From Sporosarcina sp. FSL W7-1349 (lineage in GTDB: Bacteria > Bacillota > Bacilli > Bacillales_A > Planococcaceae), in assembly GCF_038003045.1 (NCBI RefSeq), contig NZ_JBBOOK010000001.1, forward strand, positions 2,604,001 through 2,668,000: a stretch of DNA of 64,000 bases, written 5' to 3'. The stretch's first letter is position 1, and the number at the start of each line of letters is the position of its first letter. Positions 44,287 to 52,388 of this stretch are shown here, one piece after another. Both the position numbers and the translations under genes were made by a program. The notes under the pieces were generated by a model. The model did not search any database. It worked only from the letters and a program-made list of their open reading frames with translations, and was not told the DNA's origin.

Positions 44287-46003
44287 TGAATTCCCTCTCC
44301 TCGAATAAACGTTTTTTCAACCGGATCCGCAAGTTCGTCACATACACGGCAAACATGGCAAGAAAAACAAGAACAATAACAGCAACGATCCAGAGTGCAA
44401 GATCGAATGGATTTTCATACATCCGATCAAGTAATTGGTCTTTTGCTGTAAGGGAAGACTCAATATGCCGCCCGCCAGTCCCCGTCTGCGTTATTGCCAC
44501 CCGATCTGTCCGAACGAAATAATTCTCCTGCTGAAAATCGATCCATTCCATGTTCGGGATGGATTCCATTAGTTCGATCAGTTCGGGCAAATACGATAAG
44601 CCTAAATACGGATGATAAAATCCGCCTATAACAGAACCGGGAACTGTTTGCAGCCGTTTCACAGCGATTCCCATATCGTGAAGCGGATTTGCCAACCCGG
44701 GATCGACATAGCCGATCGTTTCGGGGTAGAGCGTCATTCCCGCCAAAATAGCCGGCTTTCCAATGAACAACGGACTATCCATGACACTCCAATTAGAATC
44801 GCTTAATTGAATCTGACCAAAAATGGAGGAAAAGTAGCCGGAAGTGATCTTGTATCCATTAGAGCTCATCGTGTAATGGGGCGCTTCAAAAGCGACTGGA
44901 TATAAACCGAGAGCGGTAAGCGTCTCAATCGACTTTTTATGTTTCCTTTCGATATACCTGATCTCTACCTGATTCATCATTTGTTTATAAGTCTCGTATT
45001 GTTCAGCAGAGGTAAAAGAATCGACCGTTTTCAGTTTTGGCGGTAGCTCGTCCATCCGCTCTGTCGTAATCGGCTGATTGAGCTCCACGTCCCAAAATTC
45101 GAACCCTTCCCCGGTTTCATCGGATCGGTAGGAGTGGGTATACCCATGTGCAATGACCATCCCGCCTCGATCCTGCAATCTTTTTAGCACTTCGACGAGC
45201 GGTTTGTTTCGGGCCAACGAAATCTGTTCACCGGTTTCGCTATTGACATAGACTGGAATGATTGCCATGAAAAAAGGAATGCCTCGATCCGCTAGATACA
45301 TCCCCGTTTCCTCGACGAGCTTCGCGTCCGAAATCGGAGAAATGTCTTCCAACCGGATGTAGGCGGGATGGCTGTCCGGCTCCGTTCTGTCCAGCAGCTC
45401 ATAAAGGGAACGGGACAGGACATATTTCTCTTCCGTACCGAATGAGGTAGTTGCGATATAGGACACCTTTCCTTTATTCGAAATGAAGGGCAGTTTCTTC
45501 TCCGATGTCTCCCCTTCCGACAAGACGGTTGCATCTGCAGGCGGTATTGCTTGGAGGACCGATTTGACAGCCCGTAACGGATTTCCATCCAAATTGCGTA
45601 TATATTCCTCCCCAGCGATATGCCAATCTTGGAAAGGTGTTAACTGCTCCGCATTGTATCCGAACGCAAGCAGCCGCCCTTGAAAATTATTGATGGCATG
45701 CCGCACCCACTCCGGAACATCGCCTTTGTAGTCCCCGACAAACACAACGACATCATACAGGCCTATTTCTTTTTCGGGCCCTTCGGCAGAATACAGATCA
45801 ATCTGATTGGTAAAGCCGGCAAGTGTCGCTTCGATAAAAAATATGTTGGAGTTCGGCTTCCCATCATCCGTCATATAAAGTAACGCGATTTCAGGTACCT
45901 TTTCCTCCGCGAACACAACGGATGCGGCAATGAGAAGTTGTGCAAAAAGTAAAACTGCACTGATTCCCCACCAACGTTTACAATTCACGTGCCACCATCT
46001 CAC
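44279..46003 (-). CDS. ydaL: DUF2334 deacetylase-like protein (YdaL)
   Basis: A 574-residue exported protein: signal segment (about 12-32), a middle domain with VVVFVGDYKGDVPEW, a DUF2334 polysaccharide-deacetylase-like domain (RLEDISPISDAKLVEETGMYL; MVIAHGYTHSYRSDE with putative metal His residues; FEAPHYTMS) and a C-terminal membrane segment with basic tail. It probably modifies the exported glycan. The GTG at 46003 or a second GTG at 45988 may be the start. It overlaps ydaK by 10-26 nt. Confidence 0.82.
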   Translation of the reverse strand: MRWWHVNCKRWWGISAVLLFAQLLIAASVVFAEEKVPEIALLYMTDDGKPNSNIFFIEATLAGFTNQIDLYSAEGPEKEIGLYDVVVFVGDYKGDVPEWVRHAINNFQGRLLAFGYNAEQLTPFQDWHIAGEEYIRNLDGNPLRAVKSVLQAIPPADATVLSEGETSEKKLPFISNKGKVSYIATTSFGTEEKYVLSRSLYELLDRTEPDSHPAYIRLEDISPISDAKLVEETGMYLADRGIPFFMAIIPVYVNSETGEQISLARNKPLVEVLKRLQDRGGMVIAHGYTHSYRSDETGEGFEFWDVELNQPITTERMDELPPKLKTVDSFTSAEQYETYKQMMNQVEIRYIERKHKKSIETLTALGLYPVAFEAPHYTMSSNGYKITSGYFSSIFGQIQLSDSNWSVMDSPLFIGKPAILAGMTLYPETIGYVDPGLANPLHDMGIAVKRLQTVPGSVIGGFYHPYLGLSYLPELIELMESIPNMEWIDFQQENYFVRTDRVAITQTGTGGRHIESSLTAKDQLLDRMYENPFDLALWIVAVIVLVFLAMFAVYVTNLRIRLKKRLFEEREFIG

Positions 46004-46841
46004 TTTCCACTTGTGAAACTAGAATCGCATGGTCCGTCGTTTTCGCATGTCCGTTATAAACGGCGTGACCAGCCCGAAACGATAACGTGATGTATTTTTC
46101 ATTCAGCAATTGATGGTGCTTAATGGCGGAGGCCAATTTATCATAGACCGTCTCAATCGAGGTATCATTCGTATGGGTCAGCAATAGCGCAAAACGGTCG
46201 GTTGCATAACGGAATTTACGGTCAGTGGACCGGATGATAGTCTGCATAGTATCCGCCAGGGAATGGAGCAGGTGCTTCTGCTCCTTTTCACCATATAACT
46301 TGAGAAATTCATTAAAGAAATCAATTTGGATCAAAACAAGGGTGAAGGCACCTCCATACCGGTCAATGCGCTTCATTTCCGCCTCCAACTCCATGGCCAT
46401 TCGGTATTTATTATCAAATCCGGTCTCCGTATCGACCGCCACGAATTGGCGAAGTTCCTCCTGCAATTGTCTTGTCAGCCTGCCTTGCCCTGCAATTCTT
46501 TCATGGAGCTGTCCTGCCAGTAGGACAAATATTAGAAGGGAAAAACCGTAGCCCAATAAATGCGATAACGGCATCGATAGTGTTTCAACCGACAATGAAC
46601 TGCTTGGCAATGCCATGTAAACCAAAATTGTGCCAATGATGAAAATGAACAGTACACTGCTAAACAGTCCTACCAAAGGGCCCGCCACTAGCGAGAGAAC
46701 GACGAACCCAGTCAAAAAGGCACTCATTAAAAGCCCGGTCCGTCCTTCTTGCAACAGTAGAAATAGAGTAATCTGCATACCTAGCAACAACAGAGCAAAC
46801 AAGATAAGGGGTCTGATTTCCACATCAAAATGCTTCTTCAT
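45978..46841 (-). CDS. ydaK: Degenerate GGDEF c-di-GMP receptor (YdaK)
   Basis: A 287-residue protein with about four membrane segments (residues 8-125) and a cytoplasmic GGDEF-fold domain. The active-site GGDEF is replaced by ATDRF in RYATDRFALLL, so no cyclase activity is expected. The inhibitory-site motif RxxD is kept as RSTD in canonical spacing just before it, matching B. subtilis YdaK, a c-di-GMP receptor. It should turn on the YdaM/YdaN synthase. ATG 46841 chosen behind GGAAAGGA; overlaps ydaJ by 17 nt. Confidence 0.85.
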   Translation of the reverse strand: MKKHFDVEIRPLILFALLLLGMQITLFLLLQEGRTGLLMSAFLTGFVVLSLVAGPLVGLFSSVLFIFIIGTILVYMALPSSSLSVETLSMPLSHLLGYGFSLLIFVLLAGQLHERIAGQGRLTRQLQEELRQFVAVDTETGFDNKYRMAMELEAEMKRIDRYGGAFTLVLIQIDFFNEFLKLYGEKEQKHLLHSLADTMQTIIRSTDRKFRYATDRFALLLTHTNDTSIETVYDKLASAIKHHQLLNEKYITLSFRAGHAVYNGHAKTTDHAILVSQVESEMVAREL

Positions 46842-47913
46842 CGATTCCTTTCCTTTCCGCCAAAAGTGCAAGCAAATTATCAAAAGTATGAGTGTCCTTC
46901 GAATAAATGTCGGTGTATCCCCCGTAGTAGGGAAGCTTTTCATTAGCCTGCTGTAATGTTTTCATCTGATTGAAAAGCTGTTTGGCGAAATCTTGTTCCT
47001 CGATTTCCAAACACATAAGAATTGCAAGAGCGTAAACAGCTGCCGCTTCATAAGGGACAGTCGCTTCTCCGGTGTCGCGGTTATACCGCCCATACAATTT
47101 TCCATCCCCCTTTGCAAAAGCGGTCTTCGTAAAATCAAGAAGCGGTGTAACGTCCCCCTGCCATTGAGCCCGGTGGTATCCTACGTAAAACTGGTCTATT
47201 AAATTGATTTCGGTATCGTAGGAATAGGATTGCGTTTTAACATGATAAGTTTTCGGAAAAAATCCCAGTGGCGAAACCGGGGCTTCCAGGAGCACTTGCT
47301 TCGTCATGTCGTATGTCTGATCCGGCAGCGAAAGTTGCTGAAGCCGGTCAAATCCAGCTGGAATGATATAACTTAACGTAATATTTTCCCCTTTGTACTT
47401 GCTCTCCAAATCTACATGATCGACTAATAGATCGTCGTTCATTTGATAACGGATGAGCGACTTCCCCATTTTGGCCGCCAATTTTGGATAAGCTCCCTGA
47501 TGCCACTTTTCACCCGCCTCATACAAGGCATTGATAATGCGCAAGTCATCGATGAACGCGTTCGCAGGCGCTTTCGAAGTACCTTGCAGTTCCCAAGTGA
47601 CCAAATGATCTTTCGTAAGAAAATACGTTTCCAATGCCTCCACTTGCTGATCAAATAGCGCAACATCATTTTTCGCTACTAAATAATCCATCCATAAGCC
47701 GACCGTTTCGGATAGATAAACATCTTGCTGGTCCAATAAATCCGTCTGCATACGCCCATCTTCCCGAAGTAAATAATTTTGGATAAAGTGCTCCGCCAGC
47801 AACGGTTCTTTTGCTATCTCCTTCTTTTTTTCATCGTCGGAAAAAATGGTGGTGCTTGTTGCAACGCCAAGTAGGAGAACGACGACTAATAGTCCAAGTG
47901 TTTTCTTTTTCAT
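46825..47913 (-). CDS. ydaJ: GH8-like exported glycosidase (YdaJ)
   Basis: A 362-residue protein with a signal/anchor (KKKTLGLLVVVLLLGVATSTT) and an alpha-alpha barrel domain resembling GH8/BcsZ-type endoglucanases (AFIDDLRIINALYEAG with acidic residues in the usual cleft; VPYEAAAVYALAILMCLE). Such enzymes trim or aid release of the glycan produced by the synthase. ATG start behind GAGGAAAAAG, 17 nt after the cyclase gene. First gene of the block colinear with B. subtilis ydaJKLMN. Confidence 0.82.
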   Translation of the reverse strand: MKKKTLGLLVVVLLLGVATSTTIFSDDEKKKEIAKEPLLAEHFIQNYLLREDGRMQTDLLDQQDVYLSETVGLWMDYLVAKNDVALFDQQVEALETYFLTKDHLVTWELQGTSKAPANAFIDDLRIINALYEAGEKWHQGAYPKLAAKMGKSLIRYQMNDDLLVDHVDLESKYKGENITLSYIIPAGFDRLQQLSLPDQTYDMTKQVLLEAPVSPLGFFPKTYHVKTQSYSYDTEINLIDQFYVGYHRAQWQGDVTPLLDFTKTAFAKGDGKLYGRYNRDTGEATVPYEAAAVYALAILMCLEIEEQDFAKQLFNQMKTLQQANEKLPYYGGYTDIYSKDTHTFDNLLALLAERKGIDEEAF

Positions 47914-47930
47914 CTTTTTCCTCTTTCCAC

Positions 47931-48868
47931 TTATGGCTCCCGCAGTCCTTTCATTGGTTTTGAATACATTCGGATGCAGGTTCCTCCCTCCCGCTTGGCC
48001 GCAAACATGGCCGAATCGGCAAATTTCAATAACTCCGCAATGTCAGCGCTATGATCAGGAAAAATGCTTCCCCCCAAACTTACACTCATGTCCAAGCAAT
48101 GCTCGCCTACCCGGAAAGGACGGGCGAATATCGTCTGGATTGCCTCGGAAAAATCGAGTAAATCATCATCGAATTCAATCAGGATGACAAATTCATCCCC
48201 ACCAAAATGAAACACCCGATTCATTGTCGATGGATGATGTTGAAATCGATGTGCCACTTCCTGTAGCAAAAGATCACCAACTGAATGGCCATACGAATCG
48301 TTGATTTTCTTGAAATGGTTCACATCCACATAAAAAAACGCCAACTTCGAGCGCTGGCGTCTCGCTCTTTCCAGATAAGAGGCACAAGATAGATGGAACA
48401 TTCGGCGATTCGGCAAATTCGTCAGATCATGATGACATGCAAGATGTCGCCATTTTTCCATTGCTTTCCGATCCGAAACATTTTGAAGGACGATTAAATA
48501 GTTTACCAAAGGGCCCGTGCTTTGTTCGAAGGGAATGATCGTCGCGTTCACCCAGATGGATTCCCCATGCTTTGTACGGAGACAAAGATCCCCAATCCAT
48601 TGTTCCCCCTGTCCAAGAGTGGTCAAAAGCTCTTGCCAAAAGCTGTCAGCTTGATAACCTGAATTCAGAAACCAAAGGTCTGCAATTCGGTAGAATTATA
48701 TTGAAAAAGCTGAACGAATTTGTCATTCACTTCTATTACATTTCCAGACGGATCCATTACCATCACCATGAAAGAAGACGACAACGCGGTTTTAATGGTA
48801 TGGAATACATGTTGGCCGTCATCTGTCCCCGTTTTCTCACGGACCTTCAACGGAAATCGACTTACCAT
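47931..48868 (-). pseudogene. PAS-GGDEF diguanylate cyclase, frameshifted
   Basis: Two reading frames join into one protein. 48868-48665 encodes a PAS start (SSSFMVMVMDPSGNVIEVNDKFVQLFQYNSTEL), then the frame stops at TGA. In the next frame the PAS continues as FLNSGYQADSFWQELL, followed by the PAC segment and an intact GGDEF domain (HHDLTNLPNRRMF; HFGGDEFVILIEF). No RxxD inhibitory site precedes GGDEF (PSTM is there), so the enzyme would not be feedback inhibited. A TTG at 48626 could start a shorter GGDEF-bearing product. First gene of the EPS operon. A sequencing error or phase switch is also possible. Confidence 0.8.
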
Positions 48869-48910
48869 TTAGCTTCCCCTTCCCCGTATTCACTGTTTTT
48901 GATTTGCTTC

Positions 48911-48943
48911 ATTATAAAGAACGGCGCTTATACAACTCTTACA
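48911..48943 (-). promoter_or_regulatory. SARP-type promoter of cyclase-EPS operon
   Basis: Minus strand: TGTAAGAG (48936-48943), 3 nt, TATAAGCG (48925-48932), 8 nt, TATAAT (48911-48916). The repeat start-to-start distance is 11 nt and the -35 region has no good sigma-A hexamer at 17 nt. The transcript would start about 36 nt before the cyclase ATG. Confidence 0.7.
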
Positions 48944-49000
48944 TTATTGAAAAAGCAGGCCGTTTATATTAGGCCTAACGAACTGTTTATGAGTAAATAA

Positions 49001-49038
49001 AAAAGAACAACCGGTCCTCTTTCGAGAACTGGTTGTCC
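49001..49038 (-). terminator. Terminator of HK2
   Basis: GGACAACCaGTtCTC and GAGgACcGGTTGTTC arms followed by six T on the minus strand, just after the HK2 stop codon. Confidence 0.8.
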
Positions 49039-49050
49039 ACTTTTAGTTCT

Positions 49051-52000
49051 TTATTTCGGAATTTGAAAGGATACGGATGTGCCTTCATCGGGCTGGCTAC
49101 AAATGTTCAATCCATTTCCATTTAGCCTTGTCAGGCGACGGTGAGTGTTCACGATGCCAATTCCTCTTTTCGAGCCCGCGGAAGCCTGCAGGATTTCTTT
49201 CAATTTTTCCTGCTCCATGCCTACCCCATTGTCAATGATGGCAATTTCAGAATAGGTTTCATGATCTTTGATTCGAATCCGAATCGTCCCTCCTTCCACC
49301 CGTTGGAGGACACCATGCCGAACAGCGTTTTCAACAATTGGCTGGATGGAAAATGGTGGAATCCACAAATTCACCCCATCCTCAATCTCCCACGCAATTT
49401 GCAAACGTTCGCCGAATCGTTCTTGTTCAATAAACAAATACGACCGTGTTAAATCCAATTCATCTTCTAGCGGGATAAGAGCTTGCGTACTATGAACACC
49501 AAAGCTTCTTCGCAAATAATTCCCGAATTCATGAAGGAGCGTGACCATCCGCTCTATATCTGTTTCAGCAAGGGAAGCAATCGTATTCAACGTGTTGAAT
49601 AGAAAATGAGGTTGAATTTGCGCTTGCAGCCAAGCCCCTTCCATCCGAAGCTGCTCTTGGATGGATTTCTTCAGATCAGTCAATGCTCTCACTCGGGATT
49701 TTAATTCCAAAGCATCCATCGGTTTTGAAAGATAATCATTTGCGCCTGAATGGAAACCTGTATAGACATCTTGAAGTTGGTTCCGTGCCGTGAGCAGTAA
49801 GACAGGCAGCTCCGAAAGGGTAAACCGCTCACGAATCTTTTGTGTTAACTCATATCCCGACATATTCGGCATCATTACGTCGGAAATGACCAAGTCCCAT
49901 GCGCCCGTTTTCAAGAGCATCAATGCCTCTTCTCCACTTGTCGCGGTGGCTACTTCATACTCCGCAGTCAACATCGTTTGTAAAATTTGCAGATTCAGCG
50001 GATCATCATCCACTAGTAGGATCTTCGCTATCTTCTCTACCCGCTTGGAGTCATTTCCAACAGGATGGAAAGCCTCAATGTTTTCCATTCCATCGTTCTG
50101 TTTTTCAAGCAGTGCGGAAGTCGGCATCTCCAGATCTCTTTTAATTTCTTCTGCGACAGAAGCGGCCATCTCCAGGTCTCTTTCGATTTCTTCCGCAACG
50201 GAAACAGCTAACGGTAGAGTGAATGAAAAAACAGATCCCTTGCCCGGTGTTGATTGTACAGAGATTTTTCCGCCATGCAGCTCTACCAATTGCTTGCAAA
50301 TCGGCAGTCCCAAGCCGATGCCGCCCATGGATGCTACCGTGGGGGTTCCTTGTTCATATGCTTGGAAAATCTTTTTCCGTGTCTCCTCCTCCATTCCGAC
50401 CCCGGTGTCTGCAACTTGAATAGTAGCTACCCCATTTTTATAAGTAGCGTCGATTGACACAGATCCTTCATTTGTAAATTTCACTGCATTATGCAAAAGA
50501 TTAAATAGAATCTGGATAAGCCGGCTTTCATCCGCCAGGACACGAGGAAAGTCAGCGGGGATGTCTAAATGAAACCGAAGTTTCTTCCCTTCTGTCATAT
50601 AACGGATCATATCGATGACACCTGAAGTGACTGCATGGATATTTACACTCTCCCGATGTAACCGGATATGCTGTTCTTGCAAACGGGTAATATCCAGCAA
50701 GTCATTCAACAATAATGTCATTCTGTGGCCAATCCGGACGAGCAATTCCAGACTGGCTCGATTTTTTGCCGTTAAAGGCGCTTCCTTATCATCCAAGATC
50801 GTCTGCGCTATATTGATGACACCATGAAGCGGGTTTCGCAGCTCATGGGATGTATTCGCCAGAAAATCATCTTTCATCTTATCCGCTTGCTGAAGCTCTT
50901 TGGTCTGTTCTTCGTTTAAGTGGACCAGATGGAAATGTCGCCTGAATAGAATAGCCGTAATAGCAAAAACAGGGATGATAAAATCAAATGGATAGTAAGG
51001 AATATCCACTAGCCCCGCGTTGATGGCAATGCCCCAGACTGCATTTGACAGATAGCTCGTCAGCATAAGCAATAATAAGACAGCATCGGAATAGCCATTT
51101 CTCAAAATCTTTATTGTTTGCACAAAAAAAGTCGAAAAAGAAAGTAGATAAAAGACAATCACAATCGGCCCCGAGAACAAAATAAATTGTTCCAAGGGGA
51201 CAAAGAGCACACCCACTACTAATAGAATATAAAGCAGAAACAGCAATCGCATAAATCGTATTTTTATTTGAAATAGGTTTTCAAGTACTTTAAGGACGAC
51301 CAATAGGATGCTTATAAATAGAAGCAAAAGCAACTTTTGCGTCATCGCGATAGAAAGAGGTAGTTGTACCAGAACGTTATCATCTATGGAATTAGAAATT
51401 ATATTTAACGCAAGTAGAAGGCTATAATAAAAGAATTCTTTCCGGTATTTCCCTTTCCCGAAAAAGAAGATGTACGTAGCATATAGAATATGCAACAGGT
51501 AAATCACATTAACAATGATCTGAAGGGTTACGGAACCGGTCGTTTCTTTCAGAACCGCAGTCTCTGTTCCAATATGAACGGCACCGGTAAGCCCCCCTTG
51601 GATTGGTATTTCATAATTGGACACCCGGATGAGAAGGTCCACTTCATTGTTTTCATTATGAAATAAAATAGAAAAAGGGCCTCGCTCTGTTCCACTTGTA
51701 CTGGGCCTTTCCGTTGGGGAGTTCCACTCTTTCAGCAATGCATCGTCCACATAAACTTTTGCAGCCGTTGTAATATTTTTCATCCGGATGCCATACAACC
51801 GATCTTCCTCGGGAAGAAGGATTTTCAGACGATATGTACCGTAGCCATAAGGTTGCATACCATTATCCGAAATGGCGTCCCGCCAATCGCCGGGAACTCT
51901 TATATATTCCTCCGTTCCACTTCCTTTTGAATCAGGCCCAAGAAACTCATGCGGATAAAACTCCCACTCACCATCCAGTGTAATCGTTTGATGGTCGGTG

Positions 52001-52164
52001 AAAGTCCATTCACTTAAATCAATGACCCCTTTTTCCGCTTCGGGATGAACGGGGATTTGATGGTACATCACCCATCCAATCCGGAAACTAGTTAAAATCA
52101 ATATGTATATACTGATGATGAAAAAAATCTTTCTCACAGATATCGGCTTATTCACAATCGTCAC
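49051..52164 (-). CDS. Hybrid dual-kinase sensor HK2 (7TMR-DISM)
   Basis: A 1037-residue paralogue of HK1 with the same domain order: membrane segment (12-33), 7TMR-DISM ectodomain (about 45-200), seven-segment block (210-410), HisKA His440 ([12 protein letters not shown]), HATPase ([13 protein letters not shown]), receiver Asp762 ([11 protein letters not shown]), LytS-type His853 ([15 protein letters not shown]) and terminal ATPase. The linker between kinase and receiver has a 14-residue tandem duplication ([12 protein letters not shown] / [12 protein letters not shown]). GTG start behind AAAGGG. Its promoter shares the SARP-type repeats. No adjacent regulator of its own. Confidence 0.88.
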   Translation of the reverse strand: MTIVNKPISVRKIFFIISIYILILTSFRIGWVMYHQIPVHPEAEKGVIDLSEWTFTDHQTITLDGEWEFYPHEFLGPDSKGSGTEEYIRVPGDWRDAISDNGMQPYGYGTYRLKILLPEEDRLYGIRMKNITTAAKVYVDDALLKEWNSPTERPSTSGTERGPFSILFHNENNEVDLLIRVSNYEIPIQGGLTGAVHIGTETAVLKETTGSVTLQIIVNVIYLLHILYATYIFFFGKGKYRKEFFYYSLLLALNIISNSIDDNVLVQLPLSIAMTQKLLLLLFISILLVVLKVLENLFQIKIRFMRLLFLLYILLVVGVLFVPLEQFILFSGPIVIVFYLLSFSTFFVQTIKILRNGYSDAVLLLLMLTSYLSNAVWGIAINAGLVDIPYYPFDFIIPVFAITAILFRRHFHLVHLNEEQTKELQQADKMKDDFLANTSHELRNPLHGVINIAQTILDDKEAPLTAKNRASLELLVRIGHRMTLLLNDLLDITRLQEQHIRLHRESVNIHAVTSGVIDMIRYMTEGKKLRFHLDIPADFPRVLADESRLIQILFNLLHNAVKFTNEGSVSIDATYKNGVATIQVADTGVGMEEETRKKIFQAYEQGTPTVASMGGIGLGLPICKQLVELHGGKISVQSTPGKGSVFSFTLPLAVSVAEEIERDLEMAASVAEEIKRDLEMPTSALLEKQNDGMENIEAFHPVGNDSKRVEKIAKILLVDDDPLNLQILQTMLTAEYEVATATSGEEALMLLKTGAWDLVISDVMMPNMSGYELTQKIRERFTLSELPVLLLTARNQLQDVYTGFHSGANDYLSKPMDALELKSRVRALTDLKKSIQEQLRMEGAWLQAQIQPHFLFNTLNTIASLAETDIERMVTLLHEFGNYLRRSFGVHSTQALIPLEDELDLTRSYLFIEQERFGERLQIAWEIEDGVNLWIPPFSIQPIVENAVRHGVLQRVEGGTIRIRIKDHETYSEIAIIDNGVGMEQEKLKEILQASAGSKRGIGIVNTHRRLTRLNGNGLNICSQPDEGTSVSFQIPK

Positions 52165-52297
52165 CTATTTCATCCCTTTAAGTAAAAAAAATCTTGCCTA
52201 TATAGGAATTATATTGTCAAGGAAATATATTCCACAAGTGAAGAAAGACGGATCGGAGGTTGACGAGTTAGTAATCCGCACTGTGCAGCGATTTTTT

Positions 52298-52331
52298 ATC
52301 CTATCAAATAGCTCTTTACAGAACTCTTACA
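52298..52331 (-). promoter_or_regulatory. SARP-type promoter of HK2
   Basis: Minus strand: TGTAAGAG (52324-52331), 3 nt, TGTAAAGA (52313-52320), then TAGGAT (52298-52303) 9 nt further. Same 11-nt repeat period as in front of the EPS operon. The predicted leader of HK2 is about 125 nt. Confidence 0.6.
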
Positions 52332-52338
52332 TTTAGGA

Positions 52339-52379
52339 CAAGCAAACAACCAGCCCGTGGCCGGACTGGTTGCTTGGTT
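52339..52379 (-). terminator. Terminator-like hairpin after the adhesin
   Basis: CAAGCAACCAG and CTGGTTGTTTGCTTG arms with CCG/CGG centre, 10-50 nt after the adhesin stop. The T tract is interrupted. Confidence 0.55.
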
Positions 52380-52388
52380 TTCATTCAT

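Noticed and set aside
48427-49000. Overlapping frames on both strands around the cyclase gene
   Set aside because: They are shadows; the PAS and GGDEF motifs belong to the two minus-strand frames joined in the pseudogene entry.
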